Source of the DNA: Desulfovibrio sp.
GTDB lineage: Bacteria > Desulfobacterota > Desulfovibrionia > Desulfovibrionales > Desulfovibrionaceae
Length of the DNA: 41,253 bases
Assembly (NCBI GenBank): GCA_031288535.1
Contig: JAITRF010000094.1
Span: 1 to 41,253, forward strand
Reading direction: 5' to 3'
In this document: piece after piece, positions 17,038-24,688 of the stretch
Numbering within the stretch: the stretch's first letter is position 1
How the letters are laid out: the number at the start of each line of letters is the position of its first letter
Program-made: the position numbers and the translations under genes
The notes under the pieces: model-generated
Databases searched by the model: none
The model's input: the letters and a program-made list of their open reading frames with translations, nothing else
What the model was told of the DNA's origin: nothing

Positions 17038-17514
17038 ATGGTAGAGGGTAATTGGACTGCCAGCAAGGAATACCTGCGCGAGGGTGATACTCTGTTTGTC
17101 CACAGCATAGACCGCCTTGCCCGTAACCTCGAAGACCTCCAAAAGACGGTAAGAGTGCTCACCGAGAAAGGCGTGACTATCAGGTTCGTTAAAGAGGGTC
17201 TGACTTTTGAGGGCAAGGGAGAGCCTATGCAAGTCATGCTGTTTCAGATCCTGGGAGCCTTTGCCCAGTTTGAGCGGGAGCTTATCAAGGAGAGGCAGAG
17301 GGAGGGGATTGAGCGGGCCAAGAAGGAAGGCAAATATCGTGGGAGATCCTACAAGCTCACCCATGAGCAAATGGAGGAGGCTCAGGCCCTGCTTGCCCAA
17401 GGCGTGCCTAAAACCAAGATTGCCGACCGCCTTGGGGTGGCAAGACCGACTATCTACACCGTGTTGTCAGAGGACATCAATCCCGATAGGGTCAGACATG
17501 AACATCGCGCTTGA
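17038..17514 (+). pseudogene. Serine recombinase, N-terminally truncated
   Basis: The 158-residue frame matches a resolvase/invertase from about residue 50 of a normal protein onward: EGDTLFVHSIDRLARNLEDL, FVKEGLTF, FAQFERELIKERQREGI, and a C-terminal HTH (PKTKIADRLGVARPTIYTVL). The first 50 or so residues, including the catalytic serine in the usual YxRVSxxxQ motif, are missing, and a stop occurs in frame about 25 bp upstream of the ATG. It cannot be active as a recombinase. A TAGAGCGCTGAATTAAGA sequence sits at the break (16997). Confidence 0.8.
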
Positions 17515-17537
17515 ATCCAGAGGCAAGGGAGGGTATT

Positions 17538-17687
17538 ATGCTTAAACGGATAGCTGATTGGTTAGAGAAGGTCAGTGTCGCTGCTTTCGCCATTGGTATA
17601 TTTCAAGGGCAACCTGGATGGGGTCTGTCTCTGGCATTTGCGACACTGGTTGCAAGCCTTGTTTTAACCAAAAGAATCGGAGGGTGA
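17538..17687 (+). CDS. Small membrane protein (49 aa)
   Basis: The protein starts MLKRIADWLEKVSVAAFAIG and has an amphipathic N-terminus and two short hydrophobic stretches, ending VLTKRIGG. GGGAGGG lies about 7 bases before the ATG, a good ribosome site. It follows the truncated recombinase by 23 bp and precedes a second small membrane ORF by 4 bp. I recognise the general type (small hypothetical proteins on integrated elements) but no function. Confidence 0.55.
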   Translation: MLKRIADWLEKVSVAAFAIGIFQGQPGWGLSLAFATLVASLVLTKRIGG

Positions 17688-17691
17688 GAGA

Positions 17692-17784
17692 ATGTATTCC
17701 GTAACAGAGACTTGGTTGATGTCTCTTATATTTGTGATAGCTGTTGCTGGCTTTGGCTTTTATCTCGCCTATAAAAAGAAGTAA
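17692..17784 (+). CDS. Very small membrane protein (30 aa)
   Basis: The protein has a short polar start (MYSVTETW), then one hydrophobic helix (LMSLIFVIAVAGFGFYLAY), and ends in KKK. GGAGGGTGAGAGA precedes the ATG. The pattern, a single helix with a positive-inside end and a strong ribosome site, is that of a real small membrane protein. It is paired with the gene at 17538. Function unknown. Confidence 0.5.
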   Translation: MYSVTETWLMSLIFVIAVAGFGFYLAYKKK

Positions 17785-17805
17785 TAAGGCGATGGCAAAG
17801 ATGGC

Positions 17806-17859
17806 ATGAAATTTGAGTGGGACAGGGAAAAATCAGAGGATAACTTTCGTAAACAGAGA
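17806..17859 (+). pseudogene. BrnT toxin N-terminal stub
   Basis: Eighteen codons read MKFEWDREKSEDNFRKQR, the typical opening of BrnT-family RelE-like toxins (xFEWDxxKxxxNxxKH). The likeness stops at about 17860, where IS-type sequence begins. The rest of the toxin and its BrnA antitoxin are absent. This is most likely a toxin gene cut by insertion-sequence activity. Confidence 0.6.
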
Positions 17860-17918
17860 AGTGTTCCCTTAAATTCGGACAGGTGTGATAGCTACTCACC
17901 CATAGGAGGAGAACACAG

Positions 17919-18047
17919 ATGTCCAAGCGAAAAAATCATGCTCCGTCGTTCAAAGCCAGGGTTGACCTGCTCCGGTATTTTCGGATCAGTCAAAATTTGG
18001 AATACTGGCTCCGCGAGGTGAACCATGAAAGAAAGCAGATTCAGTGA
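17919..18047 (+). pseudogene. IS3-family OrfA remnant (MSKRKNHAPSFKARV type)
   Basis: AGGAGG precedes an ATG whose first 15 codons read MSKRKNHAPSFKARV, like the start of IS3-group OrfA proteins (MSKRKxHxxEFKAKVAL). After that the frame runs 27 more codons without similarity to the family and stops, so only the 5' end survives. Upstream TTAAATTCGGACAGG may belong to the same element's end. Confidence 0.5.
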
Positions 18048-18165
18048 AGAGCAAATGGTATCCATTCTCCGGGAAGAGGATCGTCTGCCAGTGGCCCAGG
18101 TAGCCAGAACGCACGGCATCAGCGACCAGACGATCTATAACTGGCGCCGGAGCTTTGGCGGTATG
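18025..18165 (+). pseudogene. IS3-family OrfA remnant (MKESRFSEEQ type)
   Basis: 47 codons read MKESRFSEEQMVSILREEDR, then VAQVARTHGISDQTIYNWRR and FGGM. This is the HTH_Tnp_1 domain that opens OrfA of IS3-family elements (for example the IS2/IS51-like type). The similarity ends at 18165, so it is a fragment. It overlaps the tail of the previous remnant in another frame, showing two different IS elements collapsed together. Confidence 0.7.
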
Positions 18166-18226
18166 ACGATCAATGAGGTCAGGCTTTCATCAAGGGCGAT
18201 AAACGCTTTGACCGCCTCGTTGATGG

Positions 18227-19390
18227 TCACGGCCTGGACATCATCCATACCGGAATGGCGGCGATTGCAGCAATCAGCGCCATGAACGCATAAACCATGC
18301 TCATGCCCCACATGGAAGCCATCAGGCCGAACAGCAGGGGGGTGCCCATGTTGGTGATTCCCCGCGCGAGTGAATTGATGGAGAACACATCGTCATAGGC
18401 TCCCCCATTTGGCACAGGGCCGGTGATTATAGCCTGGATAACCGGAACTGTTCCTTTGGTCACAATGCCGAGCGCCAGAGCAAGAATGACGATGAACCAT
18501 ATATTTTCCGCCCAGATAAGTGCTACCAGTAAACCCGTGAGCAGAAACTCGGCCGAGATAAACACATTTCTCGACCCAAACGCGTCCACGAGGCGGCCAC
18601 AAGCCATTTTTCCAAGAAACGACCCCACGGTGAAGCCAAGGGCGAAGGAACCGATTATTTTCGGATCAATTCCTTTTGCGAGCAACAGCAGAGGCAGAAA
18701 GGTAAATATCCGGTCGTTGCTGCACGCGTTGAGCACGCTGCCCAGCATGGAAAGAAACACATCTTTTTGTCTGAGCAGGGAAAACGAGGGGAAAAGCCTG
18801 TTTCCCTCTGGTTTCTTTTGGCGCCCATCTTTGCTTGAAGTGATAAAAAGCCAAGCAGCCAAGGCAAGCGTGACCGCTCCATAGGCGAGGCATACCACCC
18901 GCCAGCCCTCATGGCCCCAAATGGTATACGCGGCGGCAAAGGCGGCCAAAGTGACAAGGGGGATTCTTCCCACGTCGCCAATAGCGGTGAAGTCGCTCAT
19001 GATTCTGCCCAGCCGCTGCCTTTCCGTGTGGAGGGTAATGTAAGAAAACGCAATATTGTGGAAAACGGTATGCCCGGCTATAGCGAGGGTGAAACACGCT
19101 CCGGCTACAAAGATGTTTCCGGAAAAAGCGGCTCCCAGGAAGCCGATGCCATACAAGGCCGTGACAAGGGATGTGGCCCCGAAGAACCCCAGAGTTGCGG
19201 AAAAAACTAAGGTAAGCAGCCCCGTAGCCGTACCGGCAGCCGTCCCGATCGAGACTATAAGTCCCACAGCCGCCTCGTTGCTGTTAAATGTCAGAACCAT
19301 AAAAGTGAGGAGCACGGGAACGGAATCAAACAGCCCATCAATCAAGATGTGGTAAGCATTTATCAGAATATATCTGCTTCGGGGAATCAT
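18227..19390 (-). CDS. MFS transporter
   Basis: 387 residues with about 12 membrane helices in two halves separated by a basic loop near 200 (SSKDGRQKKPEGNR). The cytoplasmic loop after helix 2 and the GKMACGRLVDAFGSRNVF segment in the second half match the MFS A-like motif (GxxxDRxGRR). Substrate not predictable; it could export or import a small organic compound. ATG 19390 has GAGGG close upstream, under a 23-base inverted repeat. It is flanked by IS debris on both sides, and its codon use is somewhat less GC-rich than the flagellar genes, which fits acquisition. Confidence 0.85.
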   Translation of the reverse strand: MIPRSRYILINAYHILIDGLFDSVPVLLTFMVLTFNSNEAAVGLIVSIGTAAGTATGLLTLVFSATLGFFGATSLVTALYGIGFLGAAFSGNIFVAGACFTLAIAGHTVFHNIAFSYITLHTERQRLGRIMSDFTAIGDVGRIPLVTLAAFAAAYTIWGHEGWRVVCLAYGAVTLALAAWLFITSSKDGRQKKPEGNRLFPSFSLLRQKDVFLSMLGSVLNACSNDRIFTFLPLLLLAKGIDPKIIGSFALGFTVGSFLGKMACGRLVDAFGSRNVFISAEFLLTGLLVALIWAENIWFIVILALALGIVTKGTVPVIQAIITGPVPNGGAYDDVFSINSLARGITNMGTPLLFGLMASMWGMSMVYAFMALIAAIAAIPVWMMSRP

Positions 19391-19401
19391 ACGCCCTCAA
19401 A

Positions 19402-19424
19402 GAGCGCCCGTTTTGCGGACGCTC
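19402..19424 (-). promoter_or_regulatory. Inverted repeat at the MFS gene's 5' leader
   Basis: GAGCGCCCG and CGGACGCTC pair with one mismatch around a 5-base loop (TTTTG), 12 bases before the start codon. It could hinder ribosome access or serve as an operator. No regulator gene is nearby. Confidence 0.35.
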
Positions 19425-19444
19425 CGGTCAGAGATTATTTATCT

Positions 19445-19531
19445 TTATTTTTTACGAGACAAACCGGAGAACAGAGGTTCAATCTTTTCCCACAACGCAT
19501 CAGGTATTTCAAGGTAGGTAAGTGTGTTCAT
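19445..19531 (-). pseudogene. IS5-family transposase N-terminal remnant
   Basis: On the minus strand 28 codons read MNTLTYLEIPDALWEKIEPL, then FSGLSRKK and a stop. The pattern L-x-D-x-x-W-x-x-I-x-P-L is the usual opening of IS5-family transposases. The rest of the gene is missing. The remaining bases of the 19391-19735 gap hold no gene I can support. Confidence 0.55.
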
Positions 19532-19704
19532 GCATACATTTTAGATTTTTTCTAAAGTTTAAGCAAGGATTGCCGGATGTCTTCTAAATCAGCCGACAGA
19601 GGAAGACAATCCGCCGGAATGGCAATTTTTTGCTTGCGTAACAGGGACGGAAGCATCGCCTTGACGCATGCGACAGAATTTCATAATACTCCCTTGTAGA
19701 AGCC

Positions 19705-19724
19705 TCAAGTTTGAAACAACTTGA
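19705..19724 (+). promoter_or_regulatory. Small palindrome before the Hdr-like gene
   Basis: TCAAGTT-TGAAAC-AACTTGA is a perfect 7-bp inverted repeat 11 bases before ATG 19736. It overlaps the region just ahead of the ribosome site and could be an operator for a dimeric regulator. No regulator is adjacent. Confidence 0.3.
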
Positions 19725-19735
19725 ATGGATGAGTT

Positions 19736-20884
19736 ATGAAACTTGCCGATTATTATGAAGATTCCGCAAACAGACTGATAAACGACTGCATCAGGTGCGG
19801 CAGTTGCGTCACCGGATGCAGGGCCGTGGCCTTTTCCGGAAAAGATATCGATCCGGTCGCGGTACAGGACGAAATAATAAATTTTTTGCGCGGCGGAAAT
19901 GAACTCGGCCCGGCCGCGCAATTCAAGTTCAAGTCCTGCATGCGCTGTTACGGGTGCCTGGACCTGCGATGTCCAATCGGATTAAACCCTATGCTGATCG
20001 TGGAGCTTGTCGCCCGGAAGATGCAACTGGCGAAGGAAAATCCCTGGAGCATGCCGCTCTATCCCGTGCATGCGGCCTTGGCCGAAAAGCGCTCGAGCGC
20101 GGCGGAATACGCGCGCATCAGCGAGCTTTCCCCGAAGCCGGAGTCCGGCCTGGTTTTTTTCCCCGGCTGCAACGTCTACAAGCAGCCGGACAAGCTGCTG
20201 AACGCCCTTGACATTCTGGACGCCATAGGCAAAGACTATTCTTTCCTCCCCGGCCTTGCCTATTGCTGCGGGGCCTCCGCCCGGGGCAACAGCGGGGACG
20301 CCGCATGGCTACAAGAGTCGGCGGAAAAGCTTTTCGGTCTGGCCGAGGAACTCGGAGCGAAAAGGATGGTTTTCTGGTGCCACACCTGTCTTAGCGTGCT
20401 TTACAACCAGGTGAAGCTTTTTTACCGGCCGCCTTTCGAGTGCCTGTCCTTTTCGGCTTATGTGGCCGAGAACCTGGACGTCCTTGAGTTTCCCGCCGCG
20501 AGGCCCTGCCGGGTCGCCTTCCACGAGCCCTGTAAAAACGCCTACATGGGGCTTGACCTTGAGAGCCCGCGCAAGGTGCTGCGGGCCATCCCCGGCACCG
20601 AACTGGTCGAAATGGAGCACGAGGGCCGCAATACCCTGTGTTGCGGTGGCAGGGCGACGGGCAGCATGCCGGATTTGGCGCGCGGGCTTGTAGATGCGCG
20701 TTTTGCCGAGGCGAAGGCGGGCGGAGCGCAGGTTCTGGTCGATCTTTGCCACAATTGCCATGAATTTCTTTTTTCCGCCGCGCGCGCCCGCCCCGAGGCT
20801 GCCTCCGGTCTGGCGGTGGAGAATTTTGCCGGCTATGTCGCGCGGGCGATGGGTCGAGGACGCGAAGACTGTTTGGTTCTATAG
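19736..20884 (+). CDS. HdrD/GlcF-like iron-sulfur oxidoreductase subunit
   Basis: 382 residues. The N-terminal ferredoxin-like part has two cysteine clusters: C18-x2-C21-x2-C24-x3-C28 (CIRCGSCVTGC) and a second CMRCYGCLDLRCP near 68-78, enough for two 4Fe-4S clusters. The rest has two CCG-type domains with CCGASARGN near 180 and CCGGRATG near 303, as in heterodisulfide reductase HdrB/HdrD and glycolate oxidase GlcF. It would pass electrons to or from a thiol/disulfide or 2-hydroxyacid enzyme in the cytoplasm. No flavoprotein or other Hdr subunit is next to it, so the partner is unknown. Its TAG stop is the left end of a 125-bp intergenic element. Confidence 0.88.
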   Translation: MKLADYYEDSANRLINDCIRCGSCVTGCRAVAFSGKDIDPVAVQDEIINFLRGGNELGPAAQFKFKSCMRCYGCLDLRCPIGLNPMLIVELVARKMQLAKENPWSMPLYPVHAALAEKRSSAAEYARISELSPKPESGLVFFPGCNVYKQPDKLLNALDILDAIGKDYSFLPGLAYCCGASARGNSGDAAWLQESAEKLFGLAEELGAKRMVFWCHTCLSVLYNQVKLFYRPPFECLSFSAYVAENLDVLEFPAARPCRVAFHEPCKNAYMGLDLESPRKVLRAIPGTELVEMEHEGRNTLCCGGRATGSMPDLARGLVDARFAEAKAGGAQVLVDLCHNCHEFLFSAARARPEAASGLAVENFAGYVARAMGRGREDCLVL

Positions 20885-21006
20885 AGCATTTTACGCTTGA
20901 AATGCTTGCCCAACGGCGAGCAAAGCCCGCCTGCAAGCATTTCGCGGCAAGGATTTGCAAGCAACTCCTTGAAGATCGGTCCAAATTTCAAAGTTGAACT
21001 GCTCTA
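20882..21006 (+). repeat. TAGAGC-type 125-bp intergenic element, copy A
   Basis: The ends are imperfect inverted repeats: TAGAGCATTTTACGCTTGAA on the left; the right end read on the other strand is TAGAGCAGTTCAACTTTGAA. The middle has a CGGCGAGCAAAGCCCGCCTG hairpin region. Copy B at 23302-23426, inverted, is also 125 bp and matches at about four fifths of positions in a hand alignment without gaps. The size and inverted ends suggest a non-coding mobile repeat (MITE- or REP/BIME-like). The first TAG is the stop codon of the Hdr-like gene. A TAAAGCATTTT sequence follows directly, possibly a further broken end. Confidence 0.8.
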
Positions 21007-21052
21007 AAGCATTTTGCCCACGTGAGGCAGGCGGCGCGCTCCAAGGAAAACC

Positions 21053-22318
21053 ATGCCGGCGGCCATCCGCAAATCCCTGTTGCAGTTCATTTTTTCCGGC
21101 GCCTATATGAAGCGCTGGAATGACAAGCTGCGGCCCACGGAACTTATTGAAATAGACAAGCAGGCGCACAAGATGATCGTCGCCTGGCTGCTCTGCCGCC
21201 TGGACGGAGAGGGGAAAACGCCCGCGCGGCGTCTGGCTCTGGAGAGGCGGGTGGTGGAAGAAGGCATTTTCGACTACCTCTTCCGTCTGGTCATAACGGA
21301 CATCAAACCGCAGATATTGGACCGCATTCGGGAAAACCCCGGCCATTACCGGCGGCTCGCCACTTGGGCCACAGAAGAAATCCGCCCCGTGCTCCTGCCC
21401 GTCGGCGGAGATTTTTTCGCGCGCTTCAGCGCCTACGTCCTGAACCCGCGTCCGGAAGGAAAGGCGGCCGACATCCTTTCGGCCGCGCACACTTTCGCCA
21501 GCGCCTTTGAACTGCGCCTGCTCAAGACCTTGCGCGGCCCCTTTGATGAAGAACTGAAGGACATAGAGGAGCAATTCCTGAAACGGCTGGACGGTCTGAC
21601 CGCCCTGCCGGGCGTGGCGGCCCTGGCCTCGGCCCTGCGCGCGGACGGGGAGGAGCCGACGGCCCTGGCCCGCTTCGCGGTGCTGTGCGGGCAACTGCGT
21701 TTTCAGAAGCGCTGGTCGCAGACCCCGCGCATCCCGGAAACTTCGGTAATGGGGCACATGTTCGTCACCGCCTGTTACGCCTTTTTTCTGAGTCTCAGTC
21801 TGGACGCCTGCCCGGCGCGGGTGGTGAACAATTTCTTCAGCGGTCTTTTCCACGACCTGCCGGAACTGCTGACCAGGGACATCATCTCCCCGGTCAAAAA
21901 ATCCTCCAACGAACTGGGCGAGCTTATCCGCGAATACGAGGAAAACGAGCTCGAACGCCGGGTGCTGCGTCCCTTGCGCGGGGACGGCTGCGCCGACGTC
22001 GCAAAGCGCCTGTCCTATTACCTGGGCCTTGAAGTGGGCTCGGAATTCACGGAATGCGTAATCAGGAACGGGAAAGCCGAGAAGGTGGACTTTACGGAAC
22101 TAGAGGGCTCCTGCAACACGGACGAGCTGGACCCCAAGGACGGCGAAGCCCTGAAAATCTGCGATACCCTGGCCGCTTACATCGAGGCCTACACGGCCAT
22201 GCGCAACGGCATCGCCTCCGCGCACATCCAGGAAGCTTTCTGGCGCATGCGGGAACAGAACGGACGGCGCATGCTGGGCGAACACCACATCGGGGCCGTG
22301 TTCGCGGATTTCGATTAG
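21053..22318 (+). CDS. HD-domain phosphohydrolase
   Basis: 421 residues. The central-to-C-terminal part holds an HD domain: His235 in SVMGHMFVTACYA, His267-Asp268 in SGLFHDLPE, and a later conserved Asp in CDTLAAYIEA. It looks like the HD_3/YfbR type, which removes phosphate from nucleotides; the N-terminal 200 residues are an all-helical extension I do not recognise. AAGGA lies 5 bases before ATG 21053. The gene sits between two TAGAGC-type element copies, and its TAG stop belongs to the second. Substrate unknown. Confidence 0.82.
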   Translation: MPAAIRKSLLQFIFSGAYMKRWNDKLRPTELIEIDKQAHKMIVAWLLCRLDGEGKTPARRLALERRVVEEGIFDYLFRLVITDIKPQILDRIRENPGHYRRLATWATEEIRPVLLPVGGDFFARFSAYVLNPRPEGKAADILSAAHTFASAFELRLLKTLRGPFDEELKDIEEQFLKRLDGLTALPGVAALASALRADGEEPTALARFAVLCGQLRFQKRWSQTPRIPETSVMGHMFVTACYAFFLSLSLDACPARVVNNFFSGLFHDLPELLTRDIISPVKKSSNELGELIREYEENELERRVLRPLRGDGCADVAKRLSYYLGLEVGSEFTECVIRNGKAEKVDFTELEGSCNTDELDPKDGEALKICDTLAAYIEAYTAMRNGIASAHIQEAFWRMREQNGRRMLGEHHIGAVFADFD

Positions 22319-22345
22319 AGCGTTTTACGTTGAAGTTTCAACACG
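22316..22345 (+). repeat. TAGAGC-type element, left end only
   Basis: TAGAGCGTTTTACGTTGAAG matches the left end of copies A and B, then likeness is lost within mobA. Its first three bases are the HD gene's stop codon. Confidence 0.5.
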
Positions 22346-23003
22346 CCCCGCGGGGATTTGCGGGGCAAATCCCCGCCGTTCCCGCAAGCTCAAAGCAGCG
22401 CCGGAGCAGCGCCAAATCGGCCTGGCGGTTCAGATTGAAAAAAGGCAGGGCCTCCATCCCGCCGTATTCCAAAAAGCATACCCTGTCCCCCGGCAGGAGA
22501 CGCGCCATCTTTCTTTCGCCCAAGGCCAGACCCGCATCCAGCAGAGGGAGAAAACCAGGCTCATATACAGCCGCCAGAGGTTCCCACAGACCGCTCTCCC
22601 GGTTGCGCCAGACAGTGGCCAGAGTTTCCTCCTTCCTGTGATTTTTCCATGCCGCGAGCAGGCGGCGCAGGGTGTCGGCGTCCATGAGCGGGAGATCGCA
22701 GCCCAGCACGAGACAGGGTTCGTCCAGACGGCGCAGGGCTGACGCTATGCCGCCGGCCGGGCCAAGCCCCGGCGTTTCATCGACCAGACAGGGGAAGGCG
22801 GCGGTTTCCCGCCCCACGACAAGCACTCGCCCTACAGCCTCCAAGACCAGCGAAGCCGCGCGTTCAAGCAGAGTCGGCCCCTCCGGGCCCCACAGGCGCA
22901 GGGAAGCCTTGTCCAGCCCCAGGCGTCCGCCCATGCCGCCCGCCAGCACGACTCCGGCGGGGGGCGTCCGTCCGCCGGACATGATGTTTTCCGGTATGCT
23001 CAC
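22338..23003 (-). CDS. mobA: Molybdenum cofactor guanylyltransferase MobA
   Basis: 221 residues. The nucleotide-binding opening VVLAGGMGGRLGLDKASL matches the LAGGxSxRMGxDKA signature, followed by GPAGGIASAL and CDLPLMD (metal-binding Asp) as in MobA. It joins GMP to molybdopterin to make the guanine dinucleotide cofactor used by formate dehydrogenases and similar enzymes, in line with a sulfate reducer. The start may be GTG 23003 or ATG 22982 (MSGGRTPP); neither has a strong ribosome site. It ends convergently against the HD gene. The C-terminal tail (GICPANPRGAC) is encoded partly by GC-rich repeat-like sequence. Confidence 0.9.
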   Translation of the reverse strand: MSIPENIMSGGRTPPAGVVLAGGMGGRLGLDKASLRLWGPEGPTLLERAASLVLEAVGRVLVVGRETAAFPCLVDETPGLGPAGGIASALRRLDEPCLVLGCDLPLMDADTLRRLLAAWKNHRKEETLATVWRNRESGLWEPLAAVYEPGFLPLLDAGLALGERKMARLLPGDRVCFLEYGGMEALPFFNLNRQADLALLRRCFELAGTAGICPANPRGAC

Positions 23004-23054
23004 GGCATTAAACGTACAGGGAAAACGCCGAAACGTACAGCGCCGCCGAGCTTA

Positions 23055-23094
23055 CCCGCAGGGCTGACGCAATAAGATGCGTCAGCCCTGCGGG
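23055..23094. repeat. Perfect 17-bp inverted repeat
   Basis: CCCGCAGGGCTGACGCA and its exact complement flank a 6-base loop (ATAAGA). There is no T run, so it is not a classic terminator. Part of it (TGCGTCAGCCCTG) recurs at 23250. It lies upstream of mobA, in a 391-bp gap (23004-23394) with no gene, only repeats. Confidence 0.7.
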
Positions 23095-23100
23095 ATGCGC

Positions 23101-23158
23101 AAGCATCGCCCGAAGCCGCAAGCATCGCCCGAAGCCGCAAGCATCGCCGCAAGCCGCA
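23101..23158. repeat. 19-bp tandem repeat
   Basis: AAGCATCGCCCGAAGCCGC occurs twice exactly (23101, 23120) and a third time (23139) with a 2-base deletion and a change. Just right of the inverted repeat at 23055-23094. No coding sense seen. Confidence 0.75.
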
Positions 23159-23301
23159 GGCTTCGTAAGGAGCAAGGCGGCTTTGCCGCCGCCGCGAATC
23201 TCAAAGGCGATATCATAATATTCCGAATTAACAATATAAAATTTAGATGCGTCAGCCCTGGGTTTCCCCGCACGTTTCCGTCCCGGCGGCGGGATTGTCT
23301 C

Positions 23302-23426
23302 CAGGGCAGTTCAACTTTGAAATTTGGACCGCTCTGCAAGAATTTCCAAGCAAATCCTTGCCGCGAAATGCGTGCAGGCGGGCTTCGCTCGCCGTCAAGC
23401 GACAGGCTCAGACGTAAAACGCTCTA
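23302..23426 (-). repeat. TAGAGC-type 125-bp intergenic element, copy B
   Basis: Inverted relative to copy A at 20882-21006 and the same length. Read on the minus strand it begins TAGAGCGTTTTACGTCTGAG and ends in TTTCAAAGTTGAACTGCCCTG; the core TTTCGCGGCAAGGATTTG is identical. The gene at 23395-24648 runs 32 bases into it, so here the end encodes the last ten residues of that protein. Confidence 0.8.
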
Positions 23427-24648
23427 CGCCCGATCCGTCCACATCCAGGATGGTGTTCAGCAGGACGTTGGCCCCCTTCCAGCAGTCGTCAAGGTTCGTG
23501 CTCTCTTCTTCGCAGTGGCTCAGTCCGTTGATGCTGGGAACGAAGATCATGGCCGAGGGCAGCATATCCTGCGCGTACTGCGCGTCATGCCCCGCCCCGC
23601 TGTACATGTCCCGGTTGGGATAGCCGAGGGCGTCGGCGTTTTTCCGCACATATTCCACCAGTTCCGGGGCAAAGGCCGTGGGTTCGCGCGCCCAGGCCTC
23701 CTCGTGCCTTACCGCGCAGCTTTCGATTTCCGGCGGAAGGGATTTTATCGCCTCCACGACCCGGCGCAGAACAAGCCGATCCTGATGGCGCGCGTCCAGC
23801 GAGAAGCTCACTTCGCCTGGGACGATGGTGTGCAGGTTGGGAAAACAGTCGATACGGCCGAAGGTGAAAACCAGGGATTCATCAAGGCCGGCCAGTTCCT
23901 CATGCAGACGGCAAATCAGGCGGGAAGCCGCGAACAAGGCGTCCCGGCGTTTTCCCATGGGCGTGGCGCCCGCATGGTTGGCCTGCCCGGAAACGGTGAT
24001 CGTGTAGTTGCACATGCCCGCCACGCCCAGCACCACGCCGACGGTCTCCCCGGCGTCGTGCAGAACCGGCCCCTGCTCGATATGCAGCTCCAGATAAGCC
24101 AGACAGTCGCGCGGGTTCAAACGATTTCTCTCTTCGCCCTGGTAGCCGCTCAGGCGCAGGGCCTCGGCAAAGCTGACCCCGTCCGCGTCCCTTACCGCCA
24201 GCACGGCTTCCTTGCCGAACTTGCCCGCAAGCACGCCGGAAGACATCATCGCGGGAGGAAACCGCACTCCTTCCTCGTTCGTCCAGACCATGACGGTAAG
24301 GGGATGTCGGGTGGGAACACCCTCGCCGACCAGGGTTTCCACGACTTCCAGCGCGGCCAGAACGCCGAGCGTACCGTCATGGCAGCCCCCGCGAACCACC
24401 GAATCCAGATGCGAACCCGTGACGATGCGGGGCAGCGCCTCTGTGCCGCCTCTGGTGGCGTAAATATTGGCGAGGTCGTCGGTGGTCACGTCCAGACCGA
24501 GCGCCCGGCAACGGCGGCAGAACTCCGCCCGCGCCTCAAGGGCCGGGGGCGAAAGCGAAAGGCGGCTGATGCCTCCGCGCCCGGTTCGGCCGAATGTTTT
24601 GAACCTGTCGATTTTTTCCTTCAACCTTTCCCTGCTGACCGCCGGCAT
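23395..24648 (-). CDS. M20-family N-carbamoyl-amino-acid / ureidopropionate amidohydrolase
   Basis: 417 residues. The two-metal ligands are visible: His80 (GSHLDS), Asp91 (GGCHDG), Glu125-Glu126 (TNEEG), His189 (LELHIEQG) and His378 (GLSHCEEES). The LELHIEQGPVL motif and the dimerisation insert (QANHAGATPMGKRRDAL) mark the HyuC/AmaB/allantoate amidohydrolase group. It hydrolyses an N-carbamoyl group to the free amine plus CO2 and ammonia; the precise substrate (carbamoyl-L-amino acid, ureidopropionate, allantoate) is not decided by sequence. It is the last gene of the liv-aminotransferase operon (40-bp gap; GGAGAAGG upstream). The last ten residues are encoded by an intergenic element. Confidence 0.88.
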   Translation of the reverse strand: MPAVSRERLKEKIDRFKTFGRTGRGGISRLSLSPPALEARAEFCRRCRALGLDVTTDDLANIYATRGGTEALPRIVTGSHLDSVVRGGCHDGTLGVLAALEVVETLVGEGVPTRHPLTVMVWTNEEGVRFPPAMMSSGVLAGKFGKEAVLAVRDADGVSFAEALRLSGYQGEERNRLNPRDCLAYLELHIEQGPVLHDAGETVGVVLGVAGMCNYTITVSGQANHAGATPMGKRRDALFAASRLICRLHEELAGLDESLVFTFGRIDCFPNLHTIVPGEVSFSLDARHQDRLVLRRVVEAIKSLPPEIESCAVRHEEAWAREPTAFAPELVEYVRKNADALGYPNRDMYSGAGHDAQYAQDMLPSAMIFVPSINGLSHCEEESTNLDDCWKGANVLLNTILDVDGSGVERFTSEPVA

Positions 24649-24688
24649 GACCTTCTCCCGTTTTTCGCCGCATTCAAACGGGTTTGAA

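Noticed and set aside
23077..24687. A 536-codon plus-strand ORF
   Set aside because: Antisense to the carbamoyl amidohydrolase, which has all its metal ligands; the ORF is a GC-rich shadow starting in repeats.
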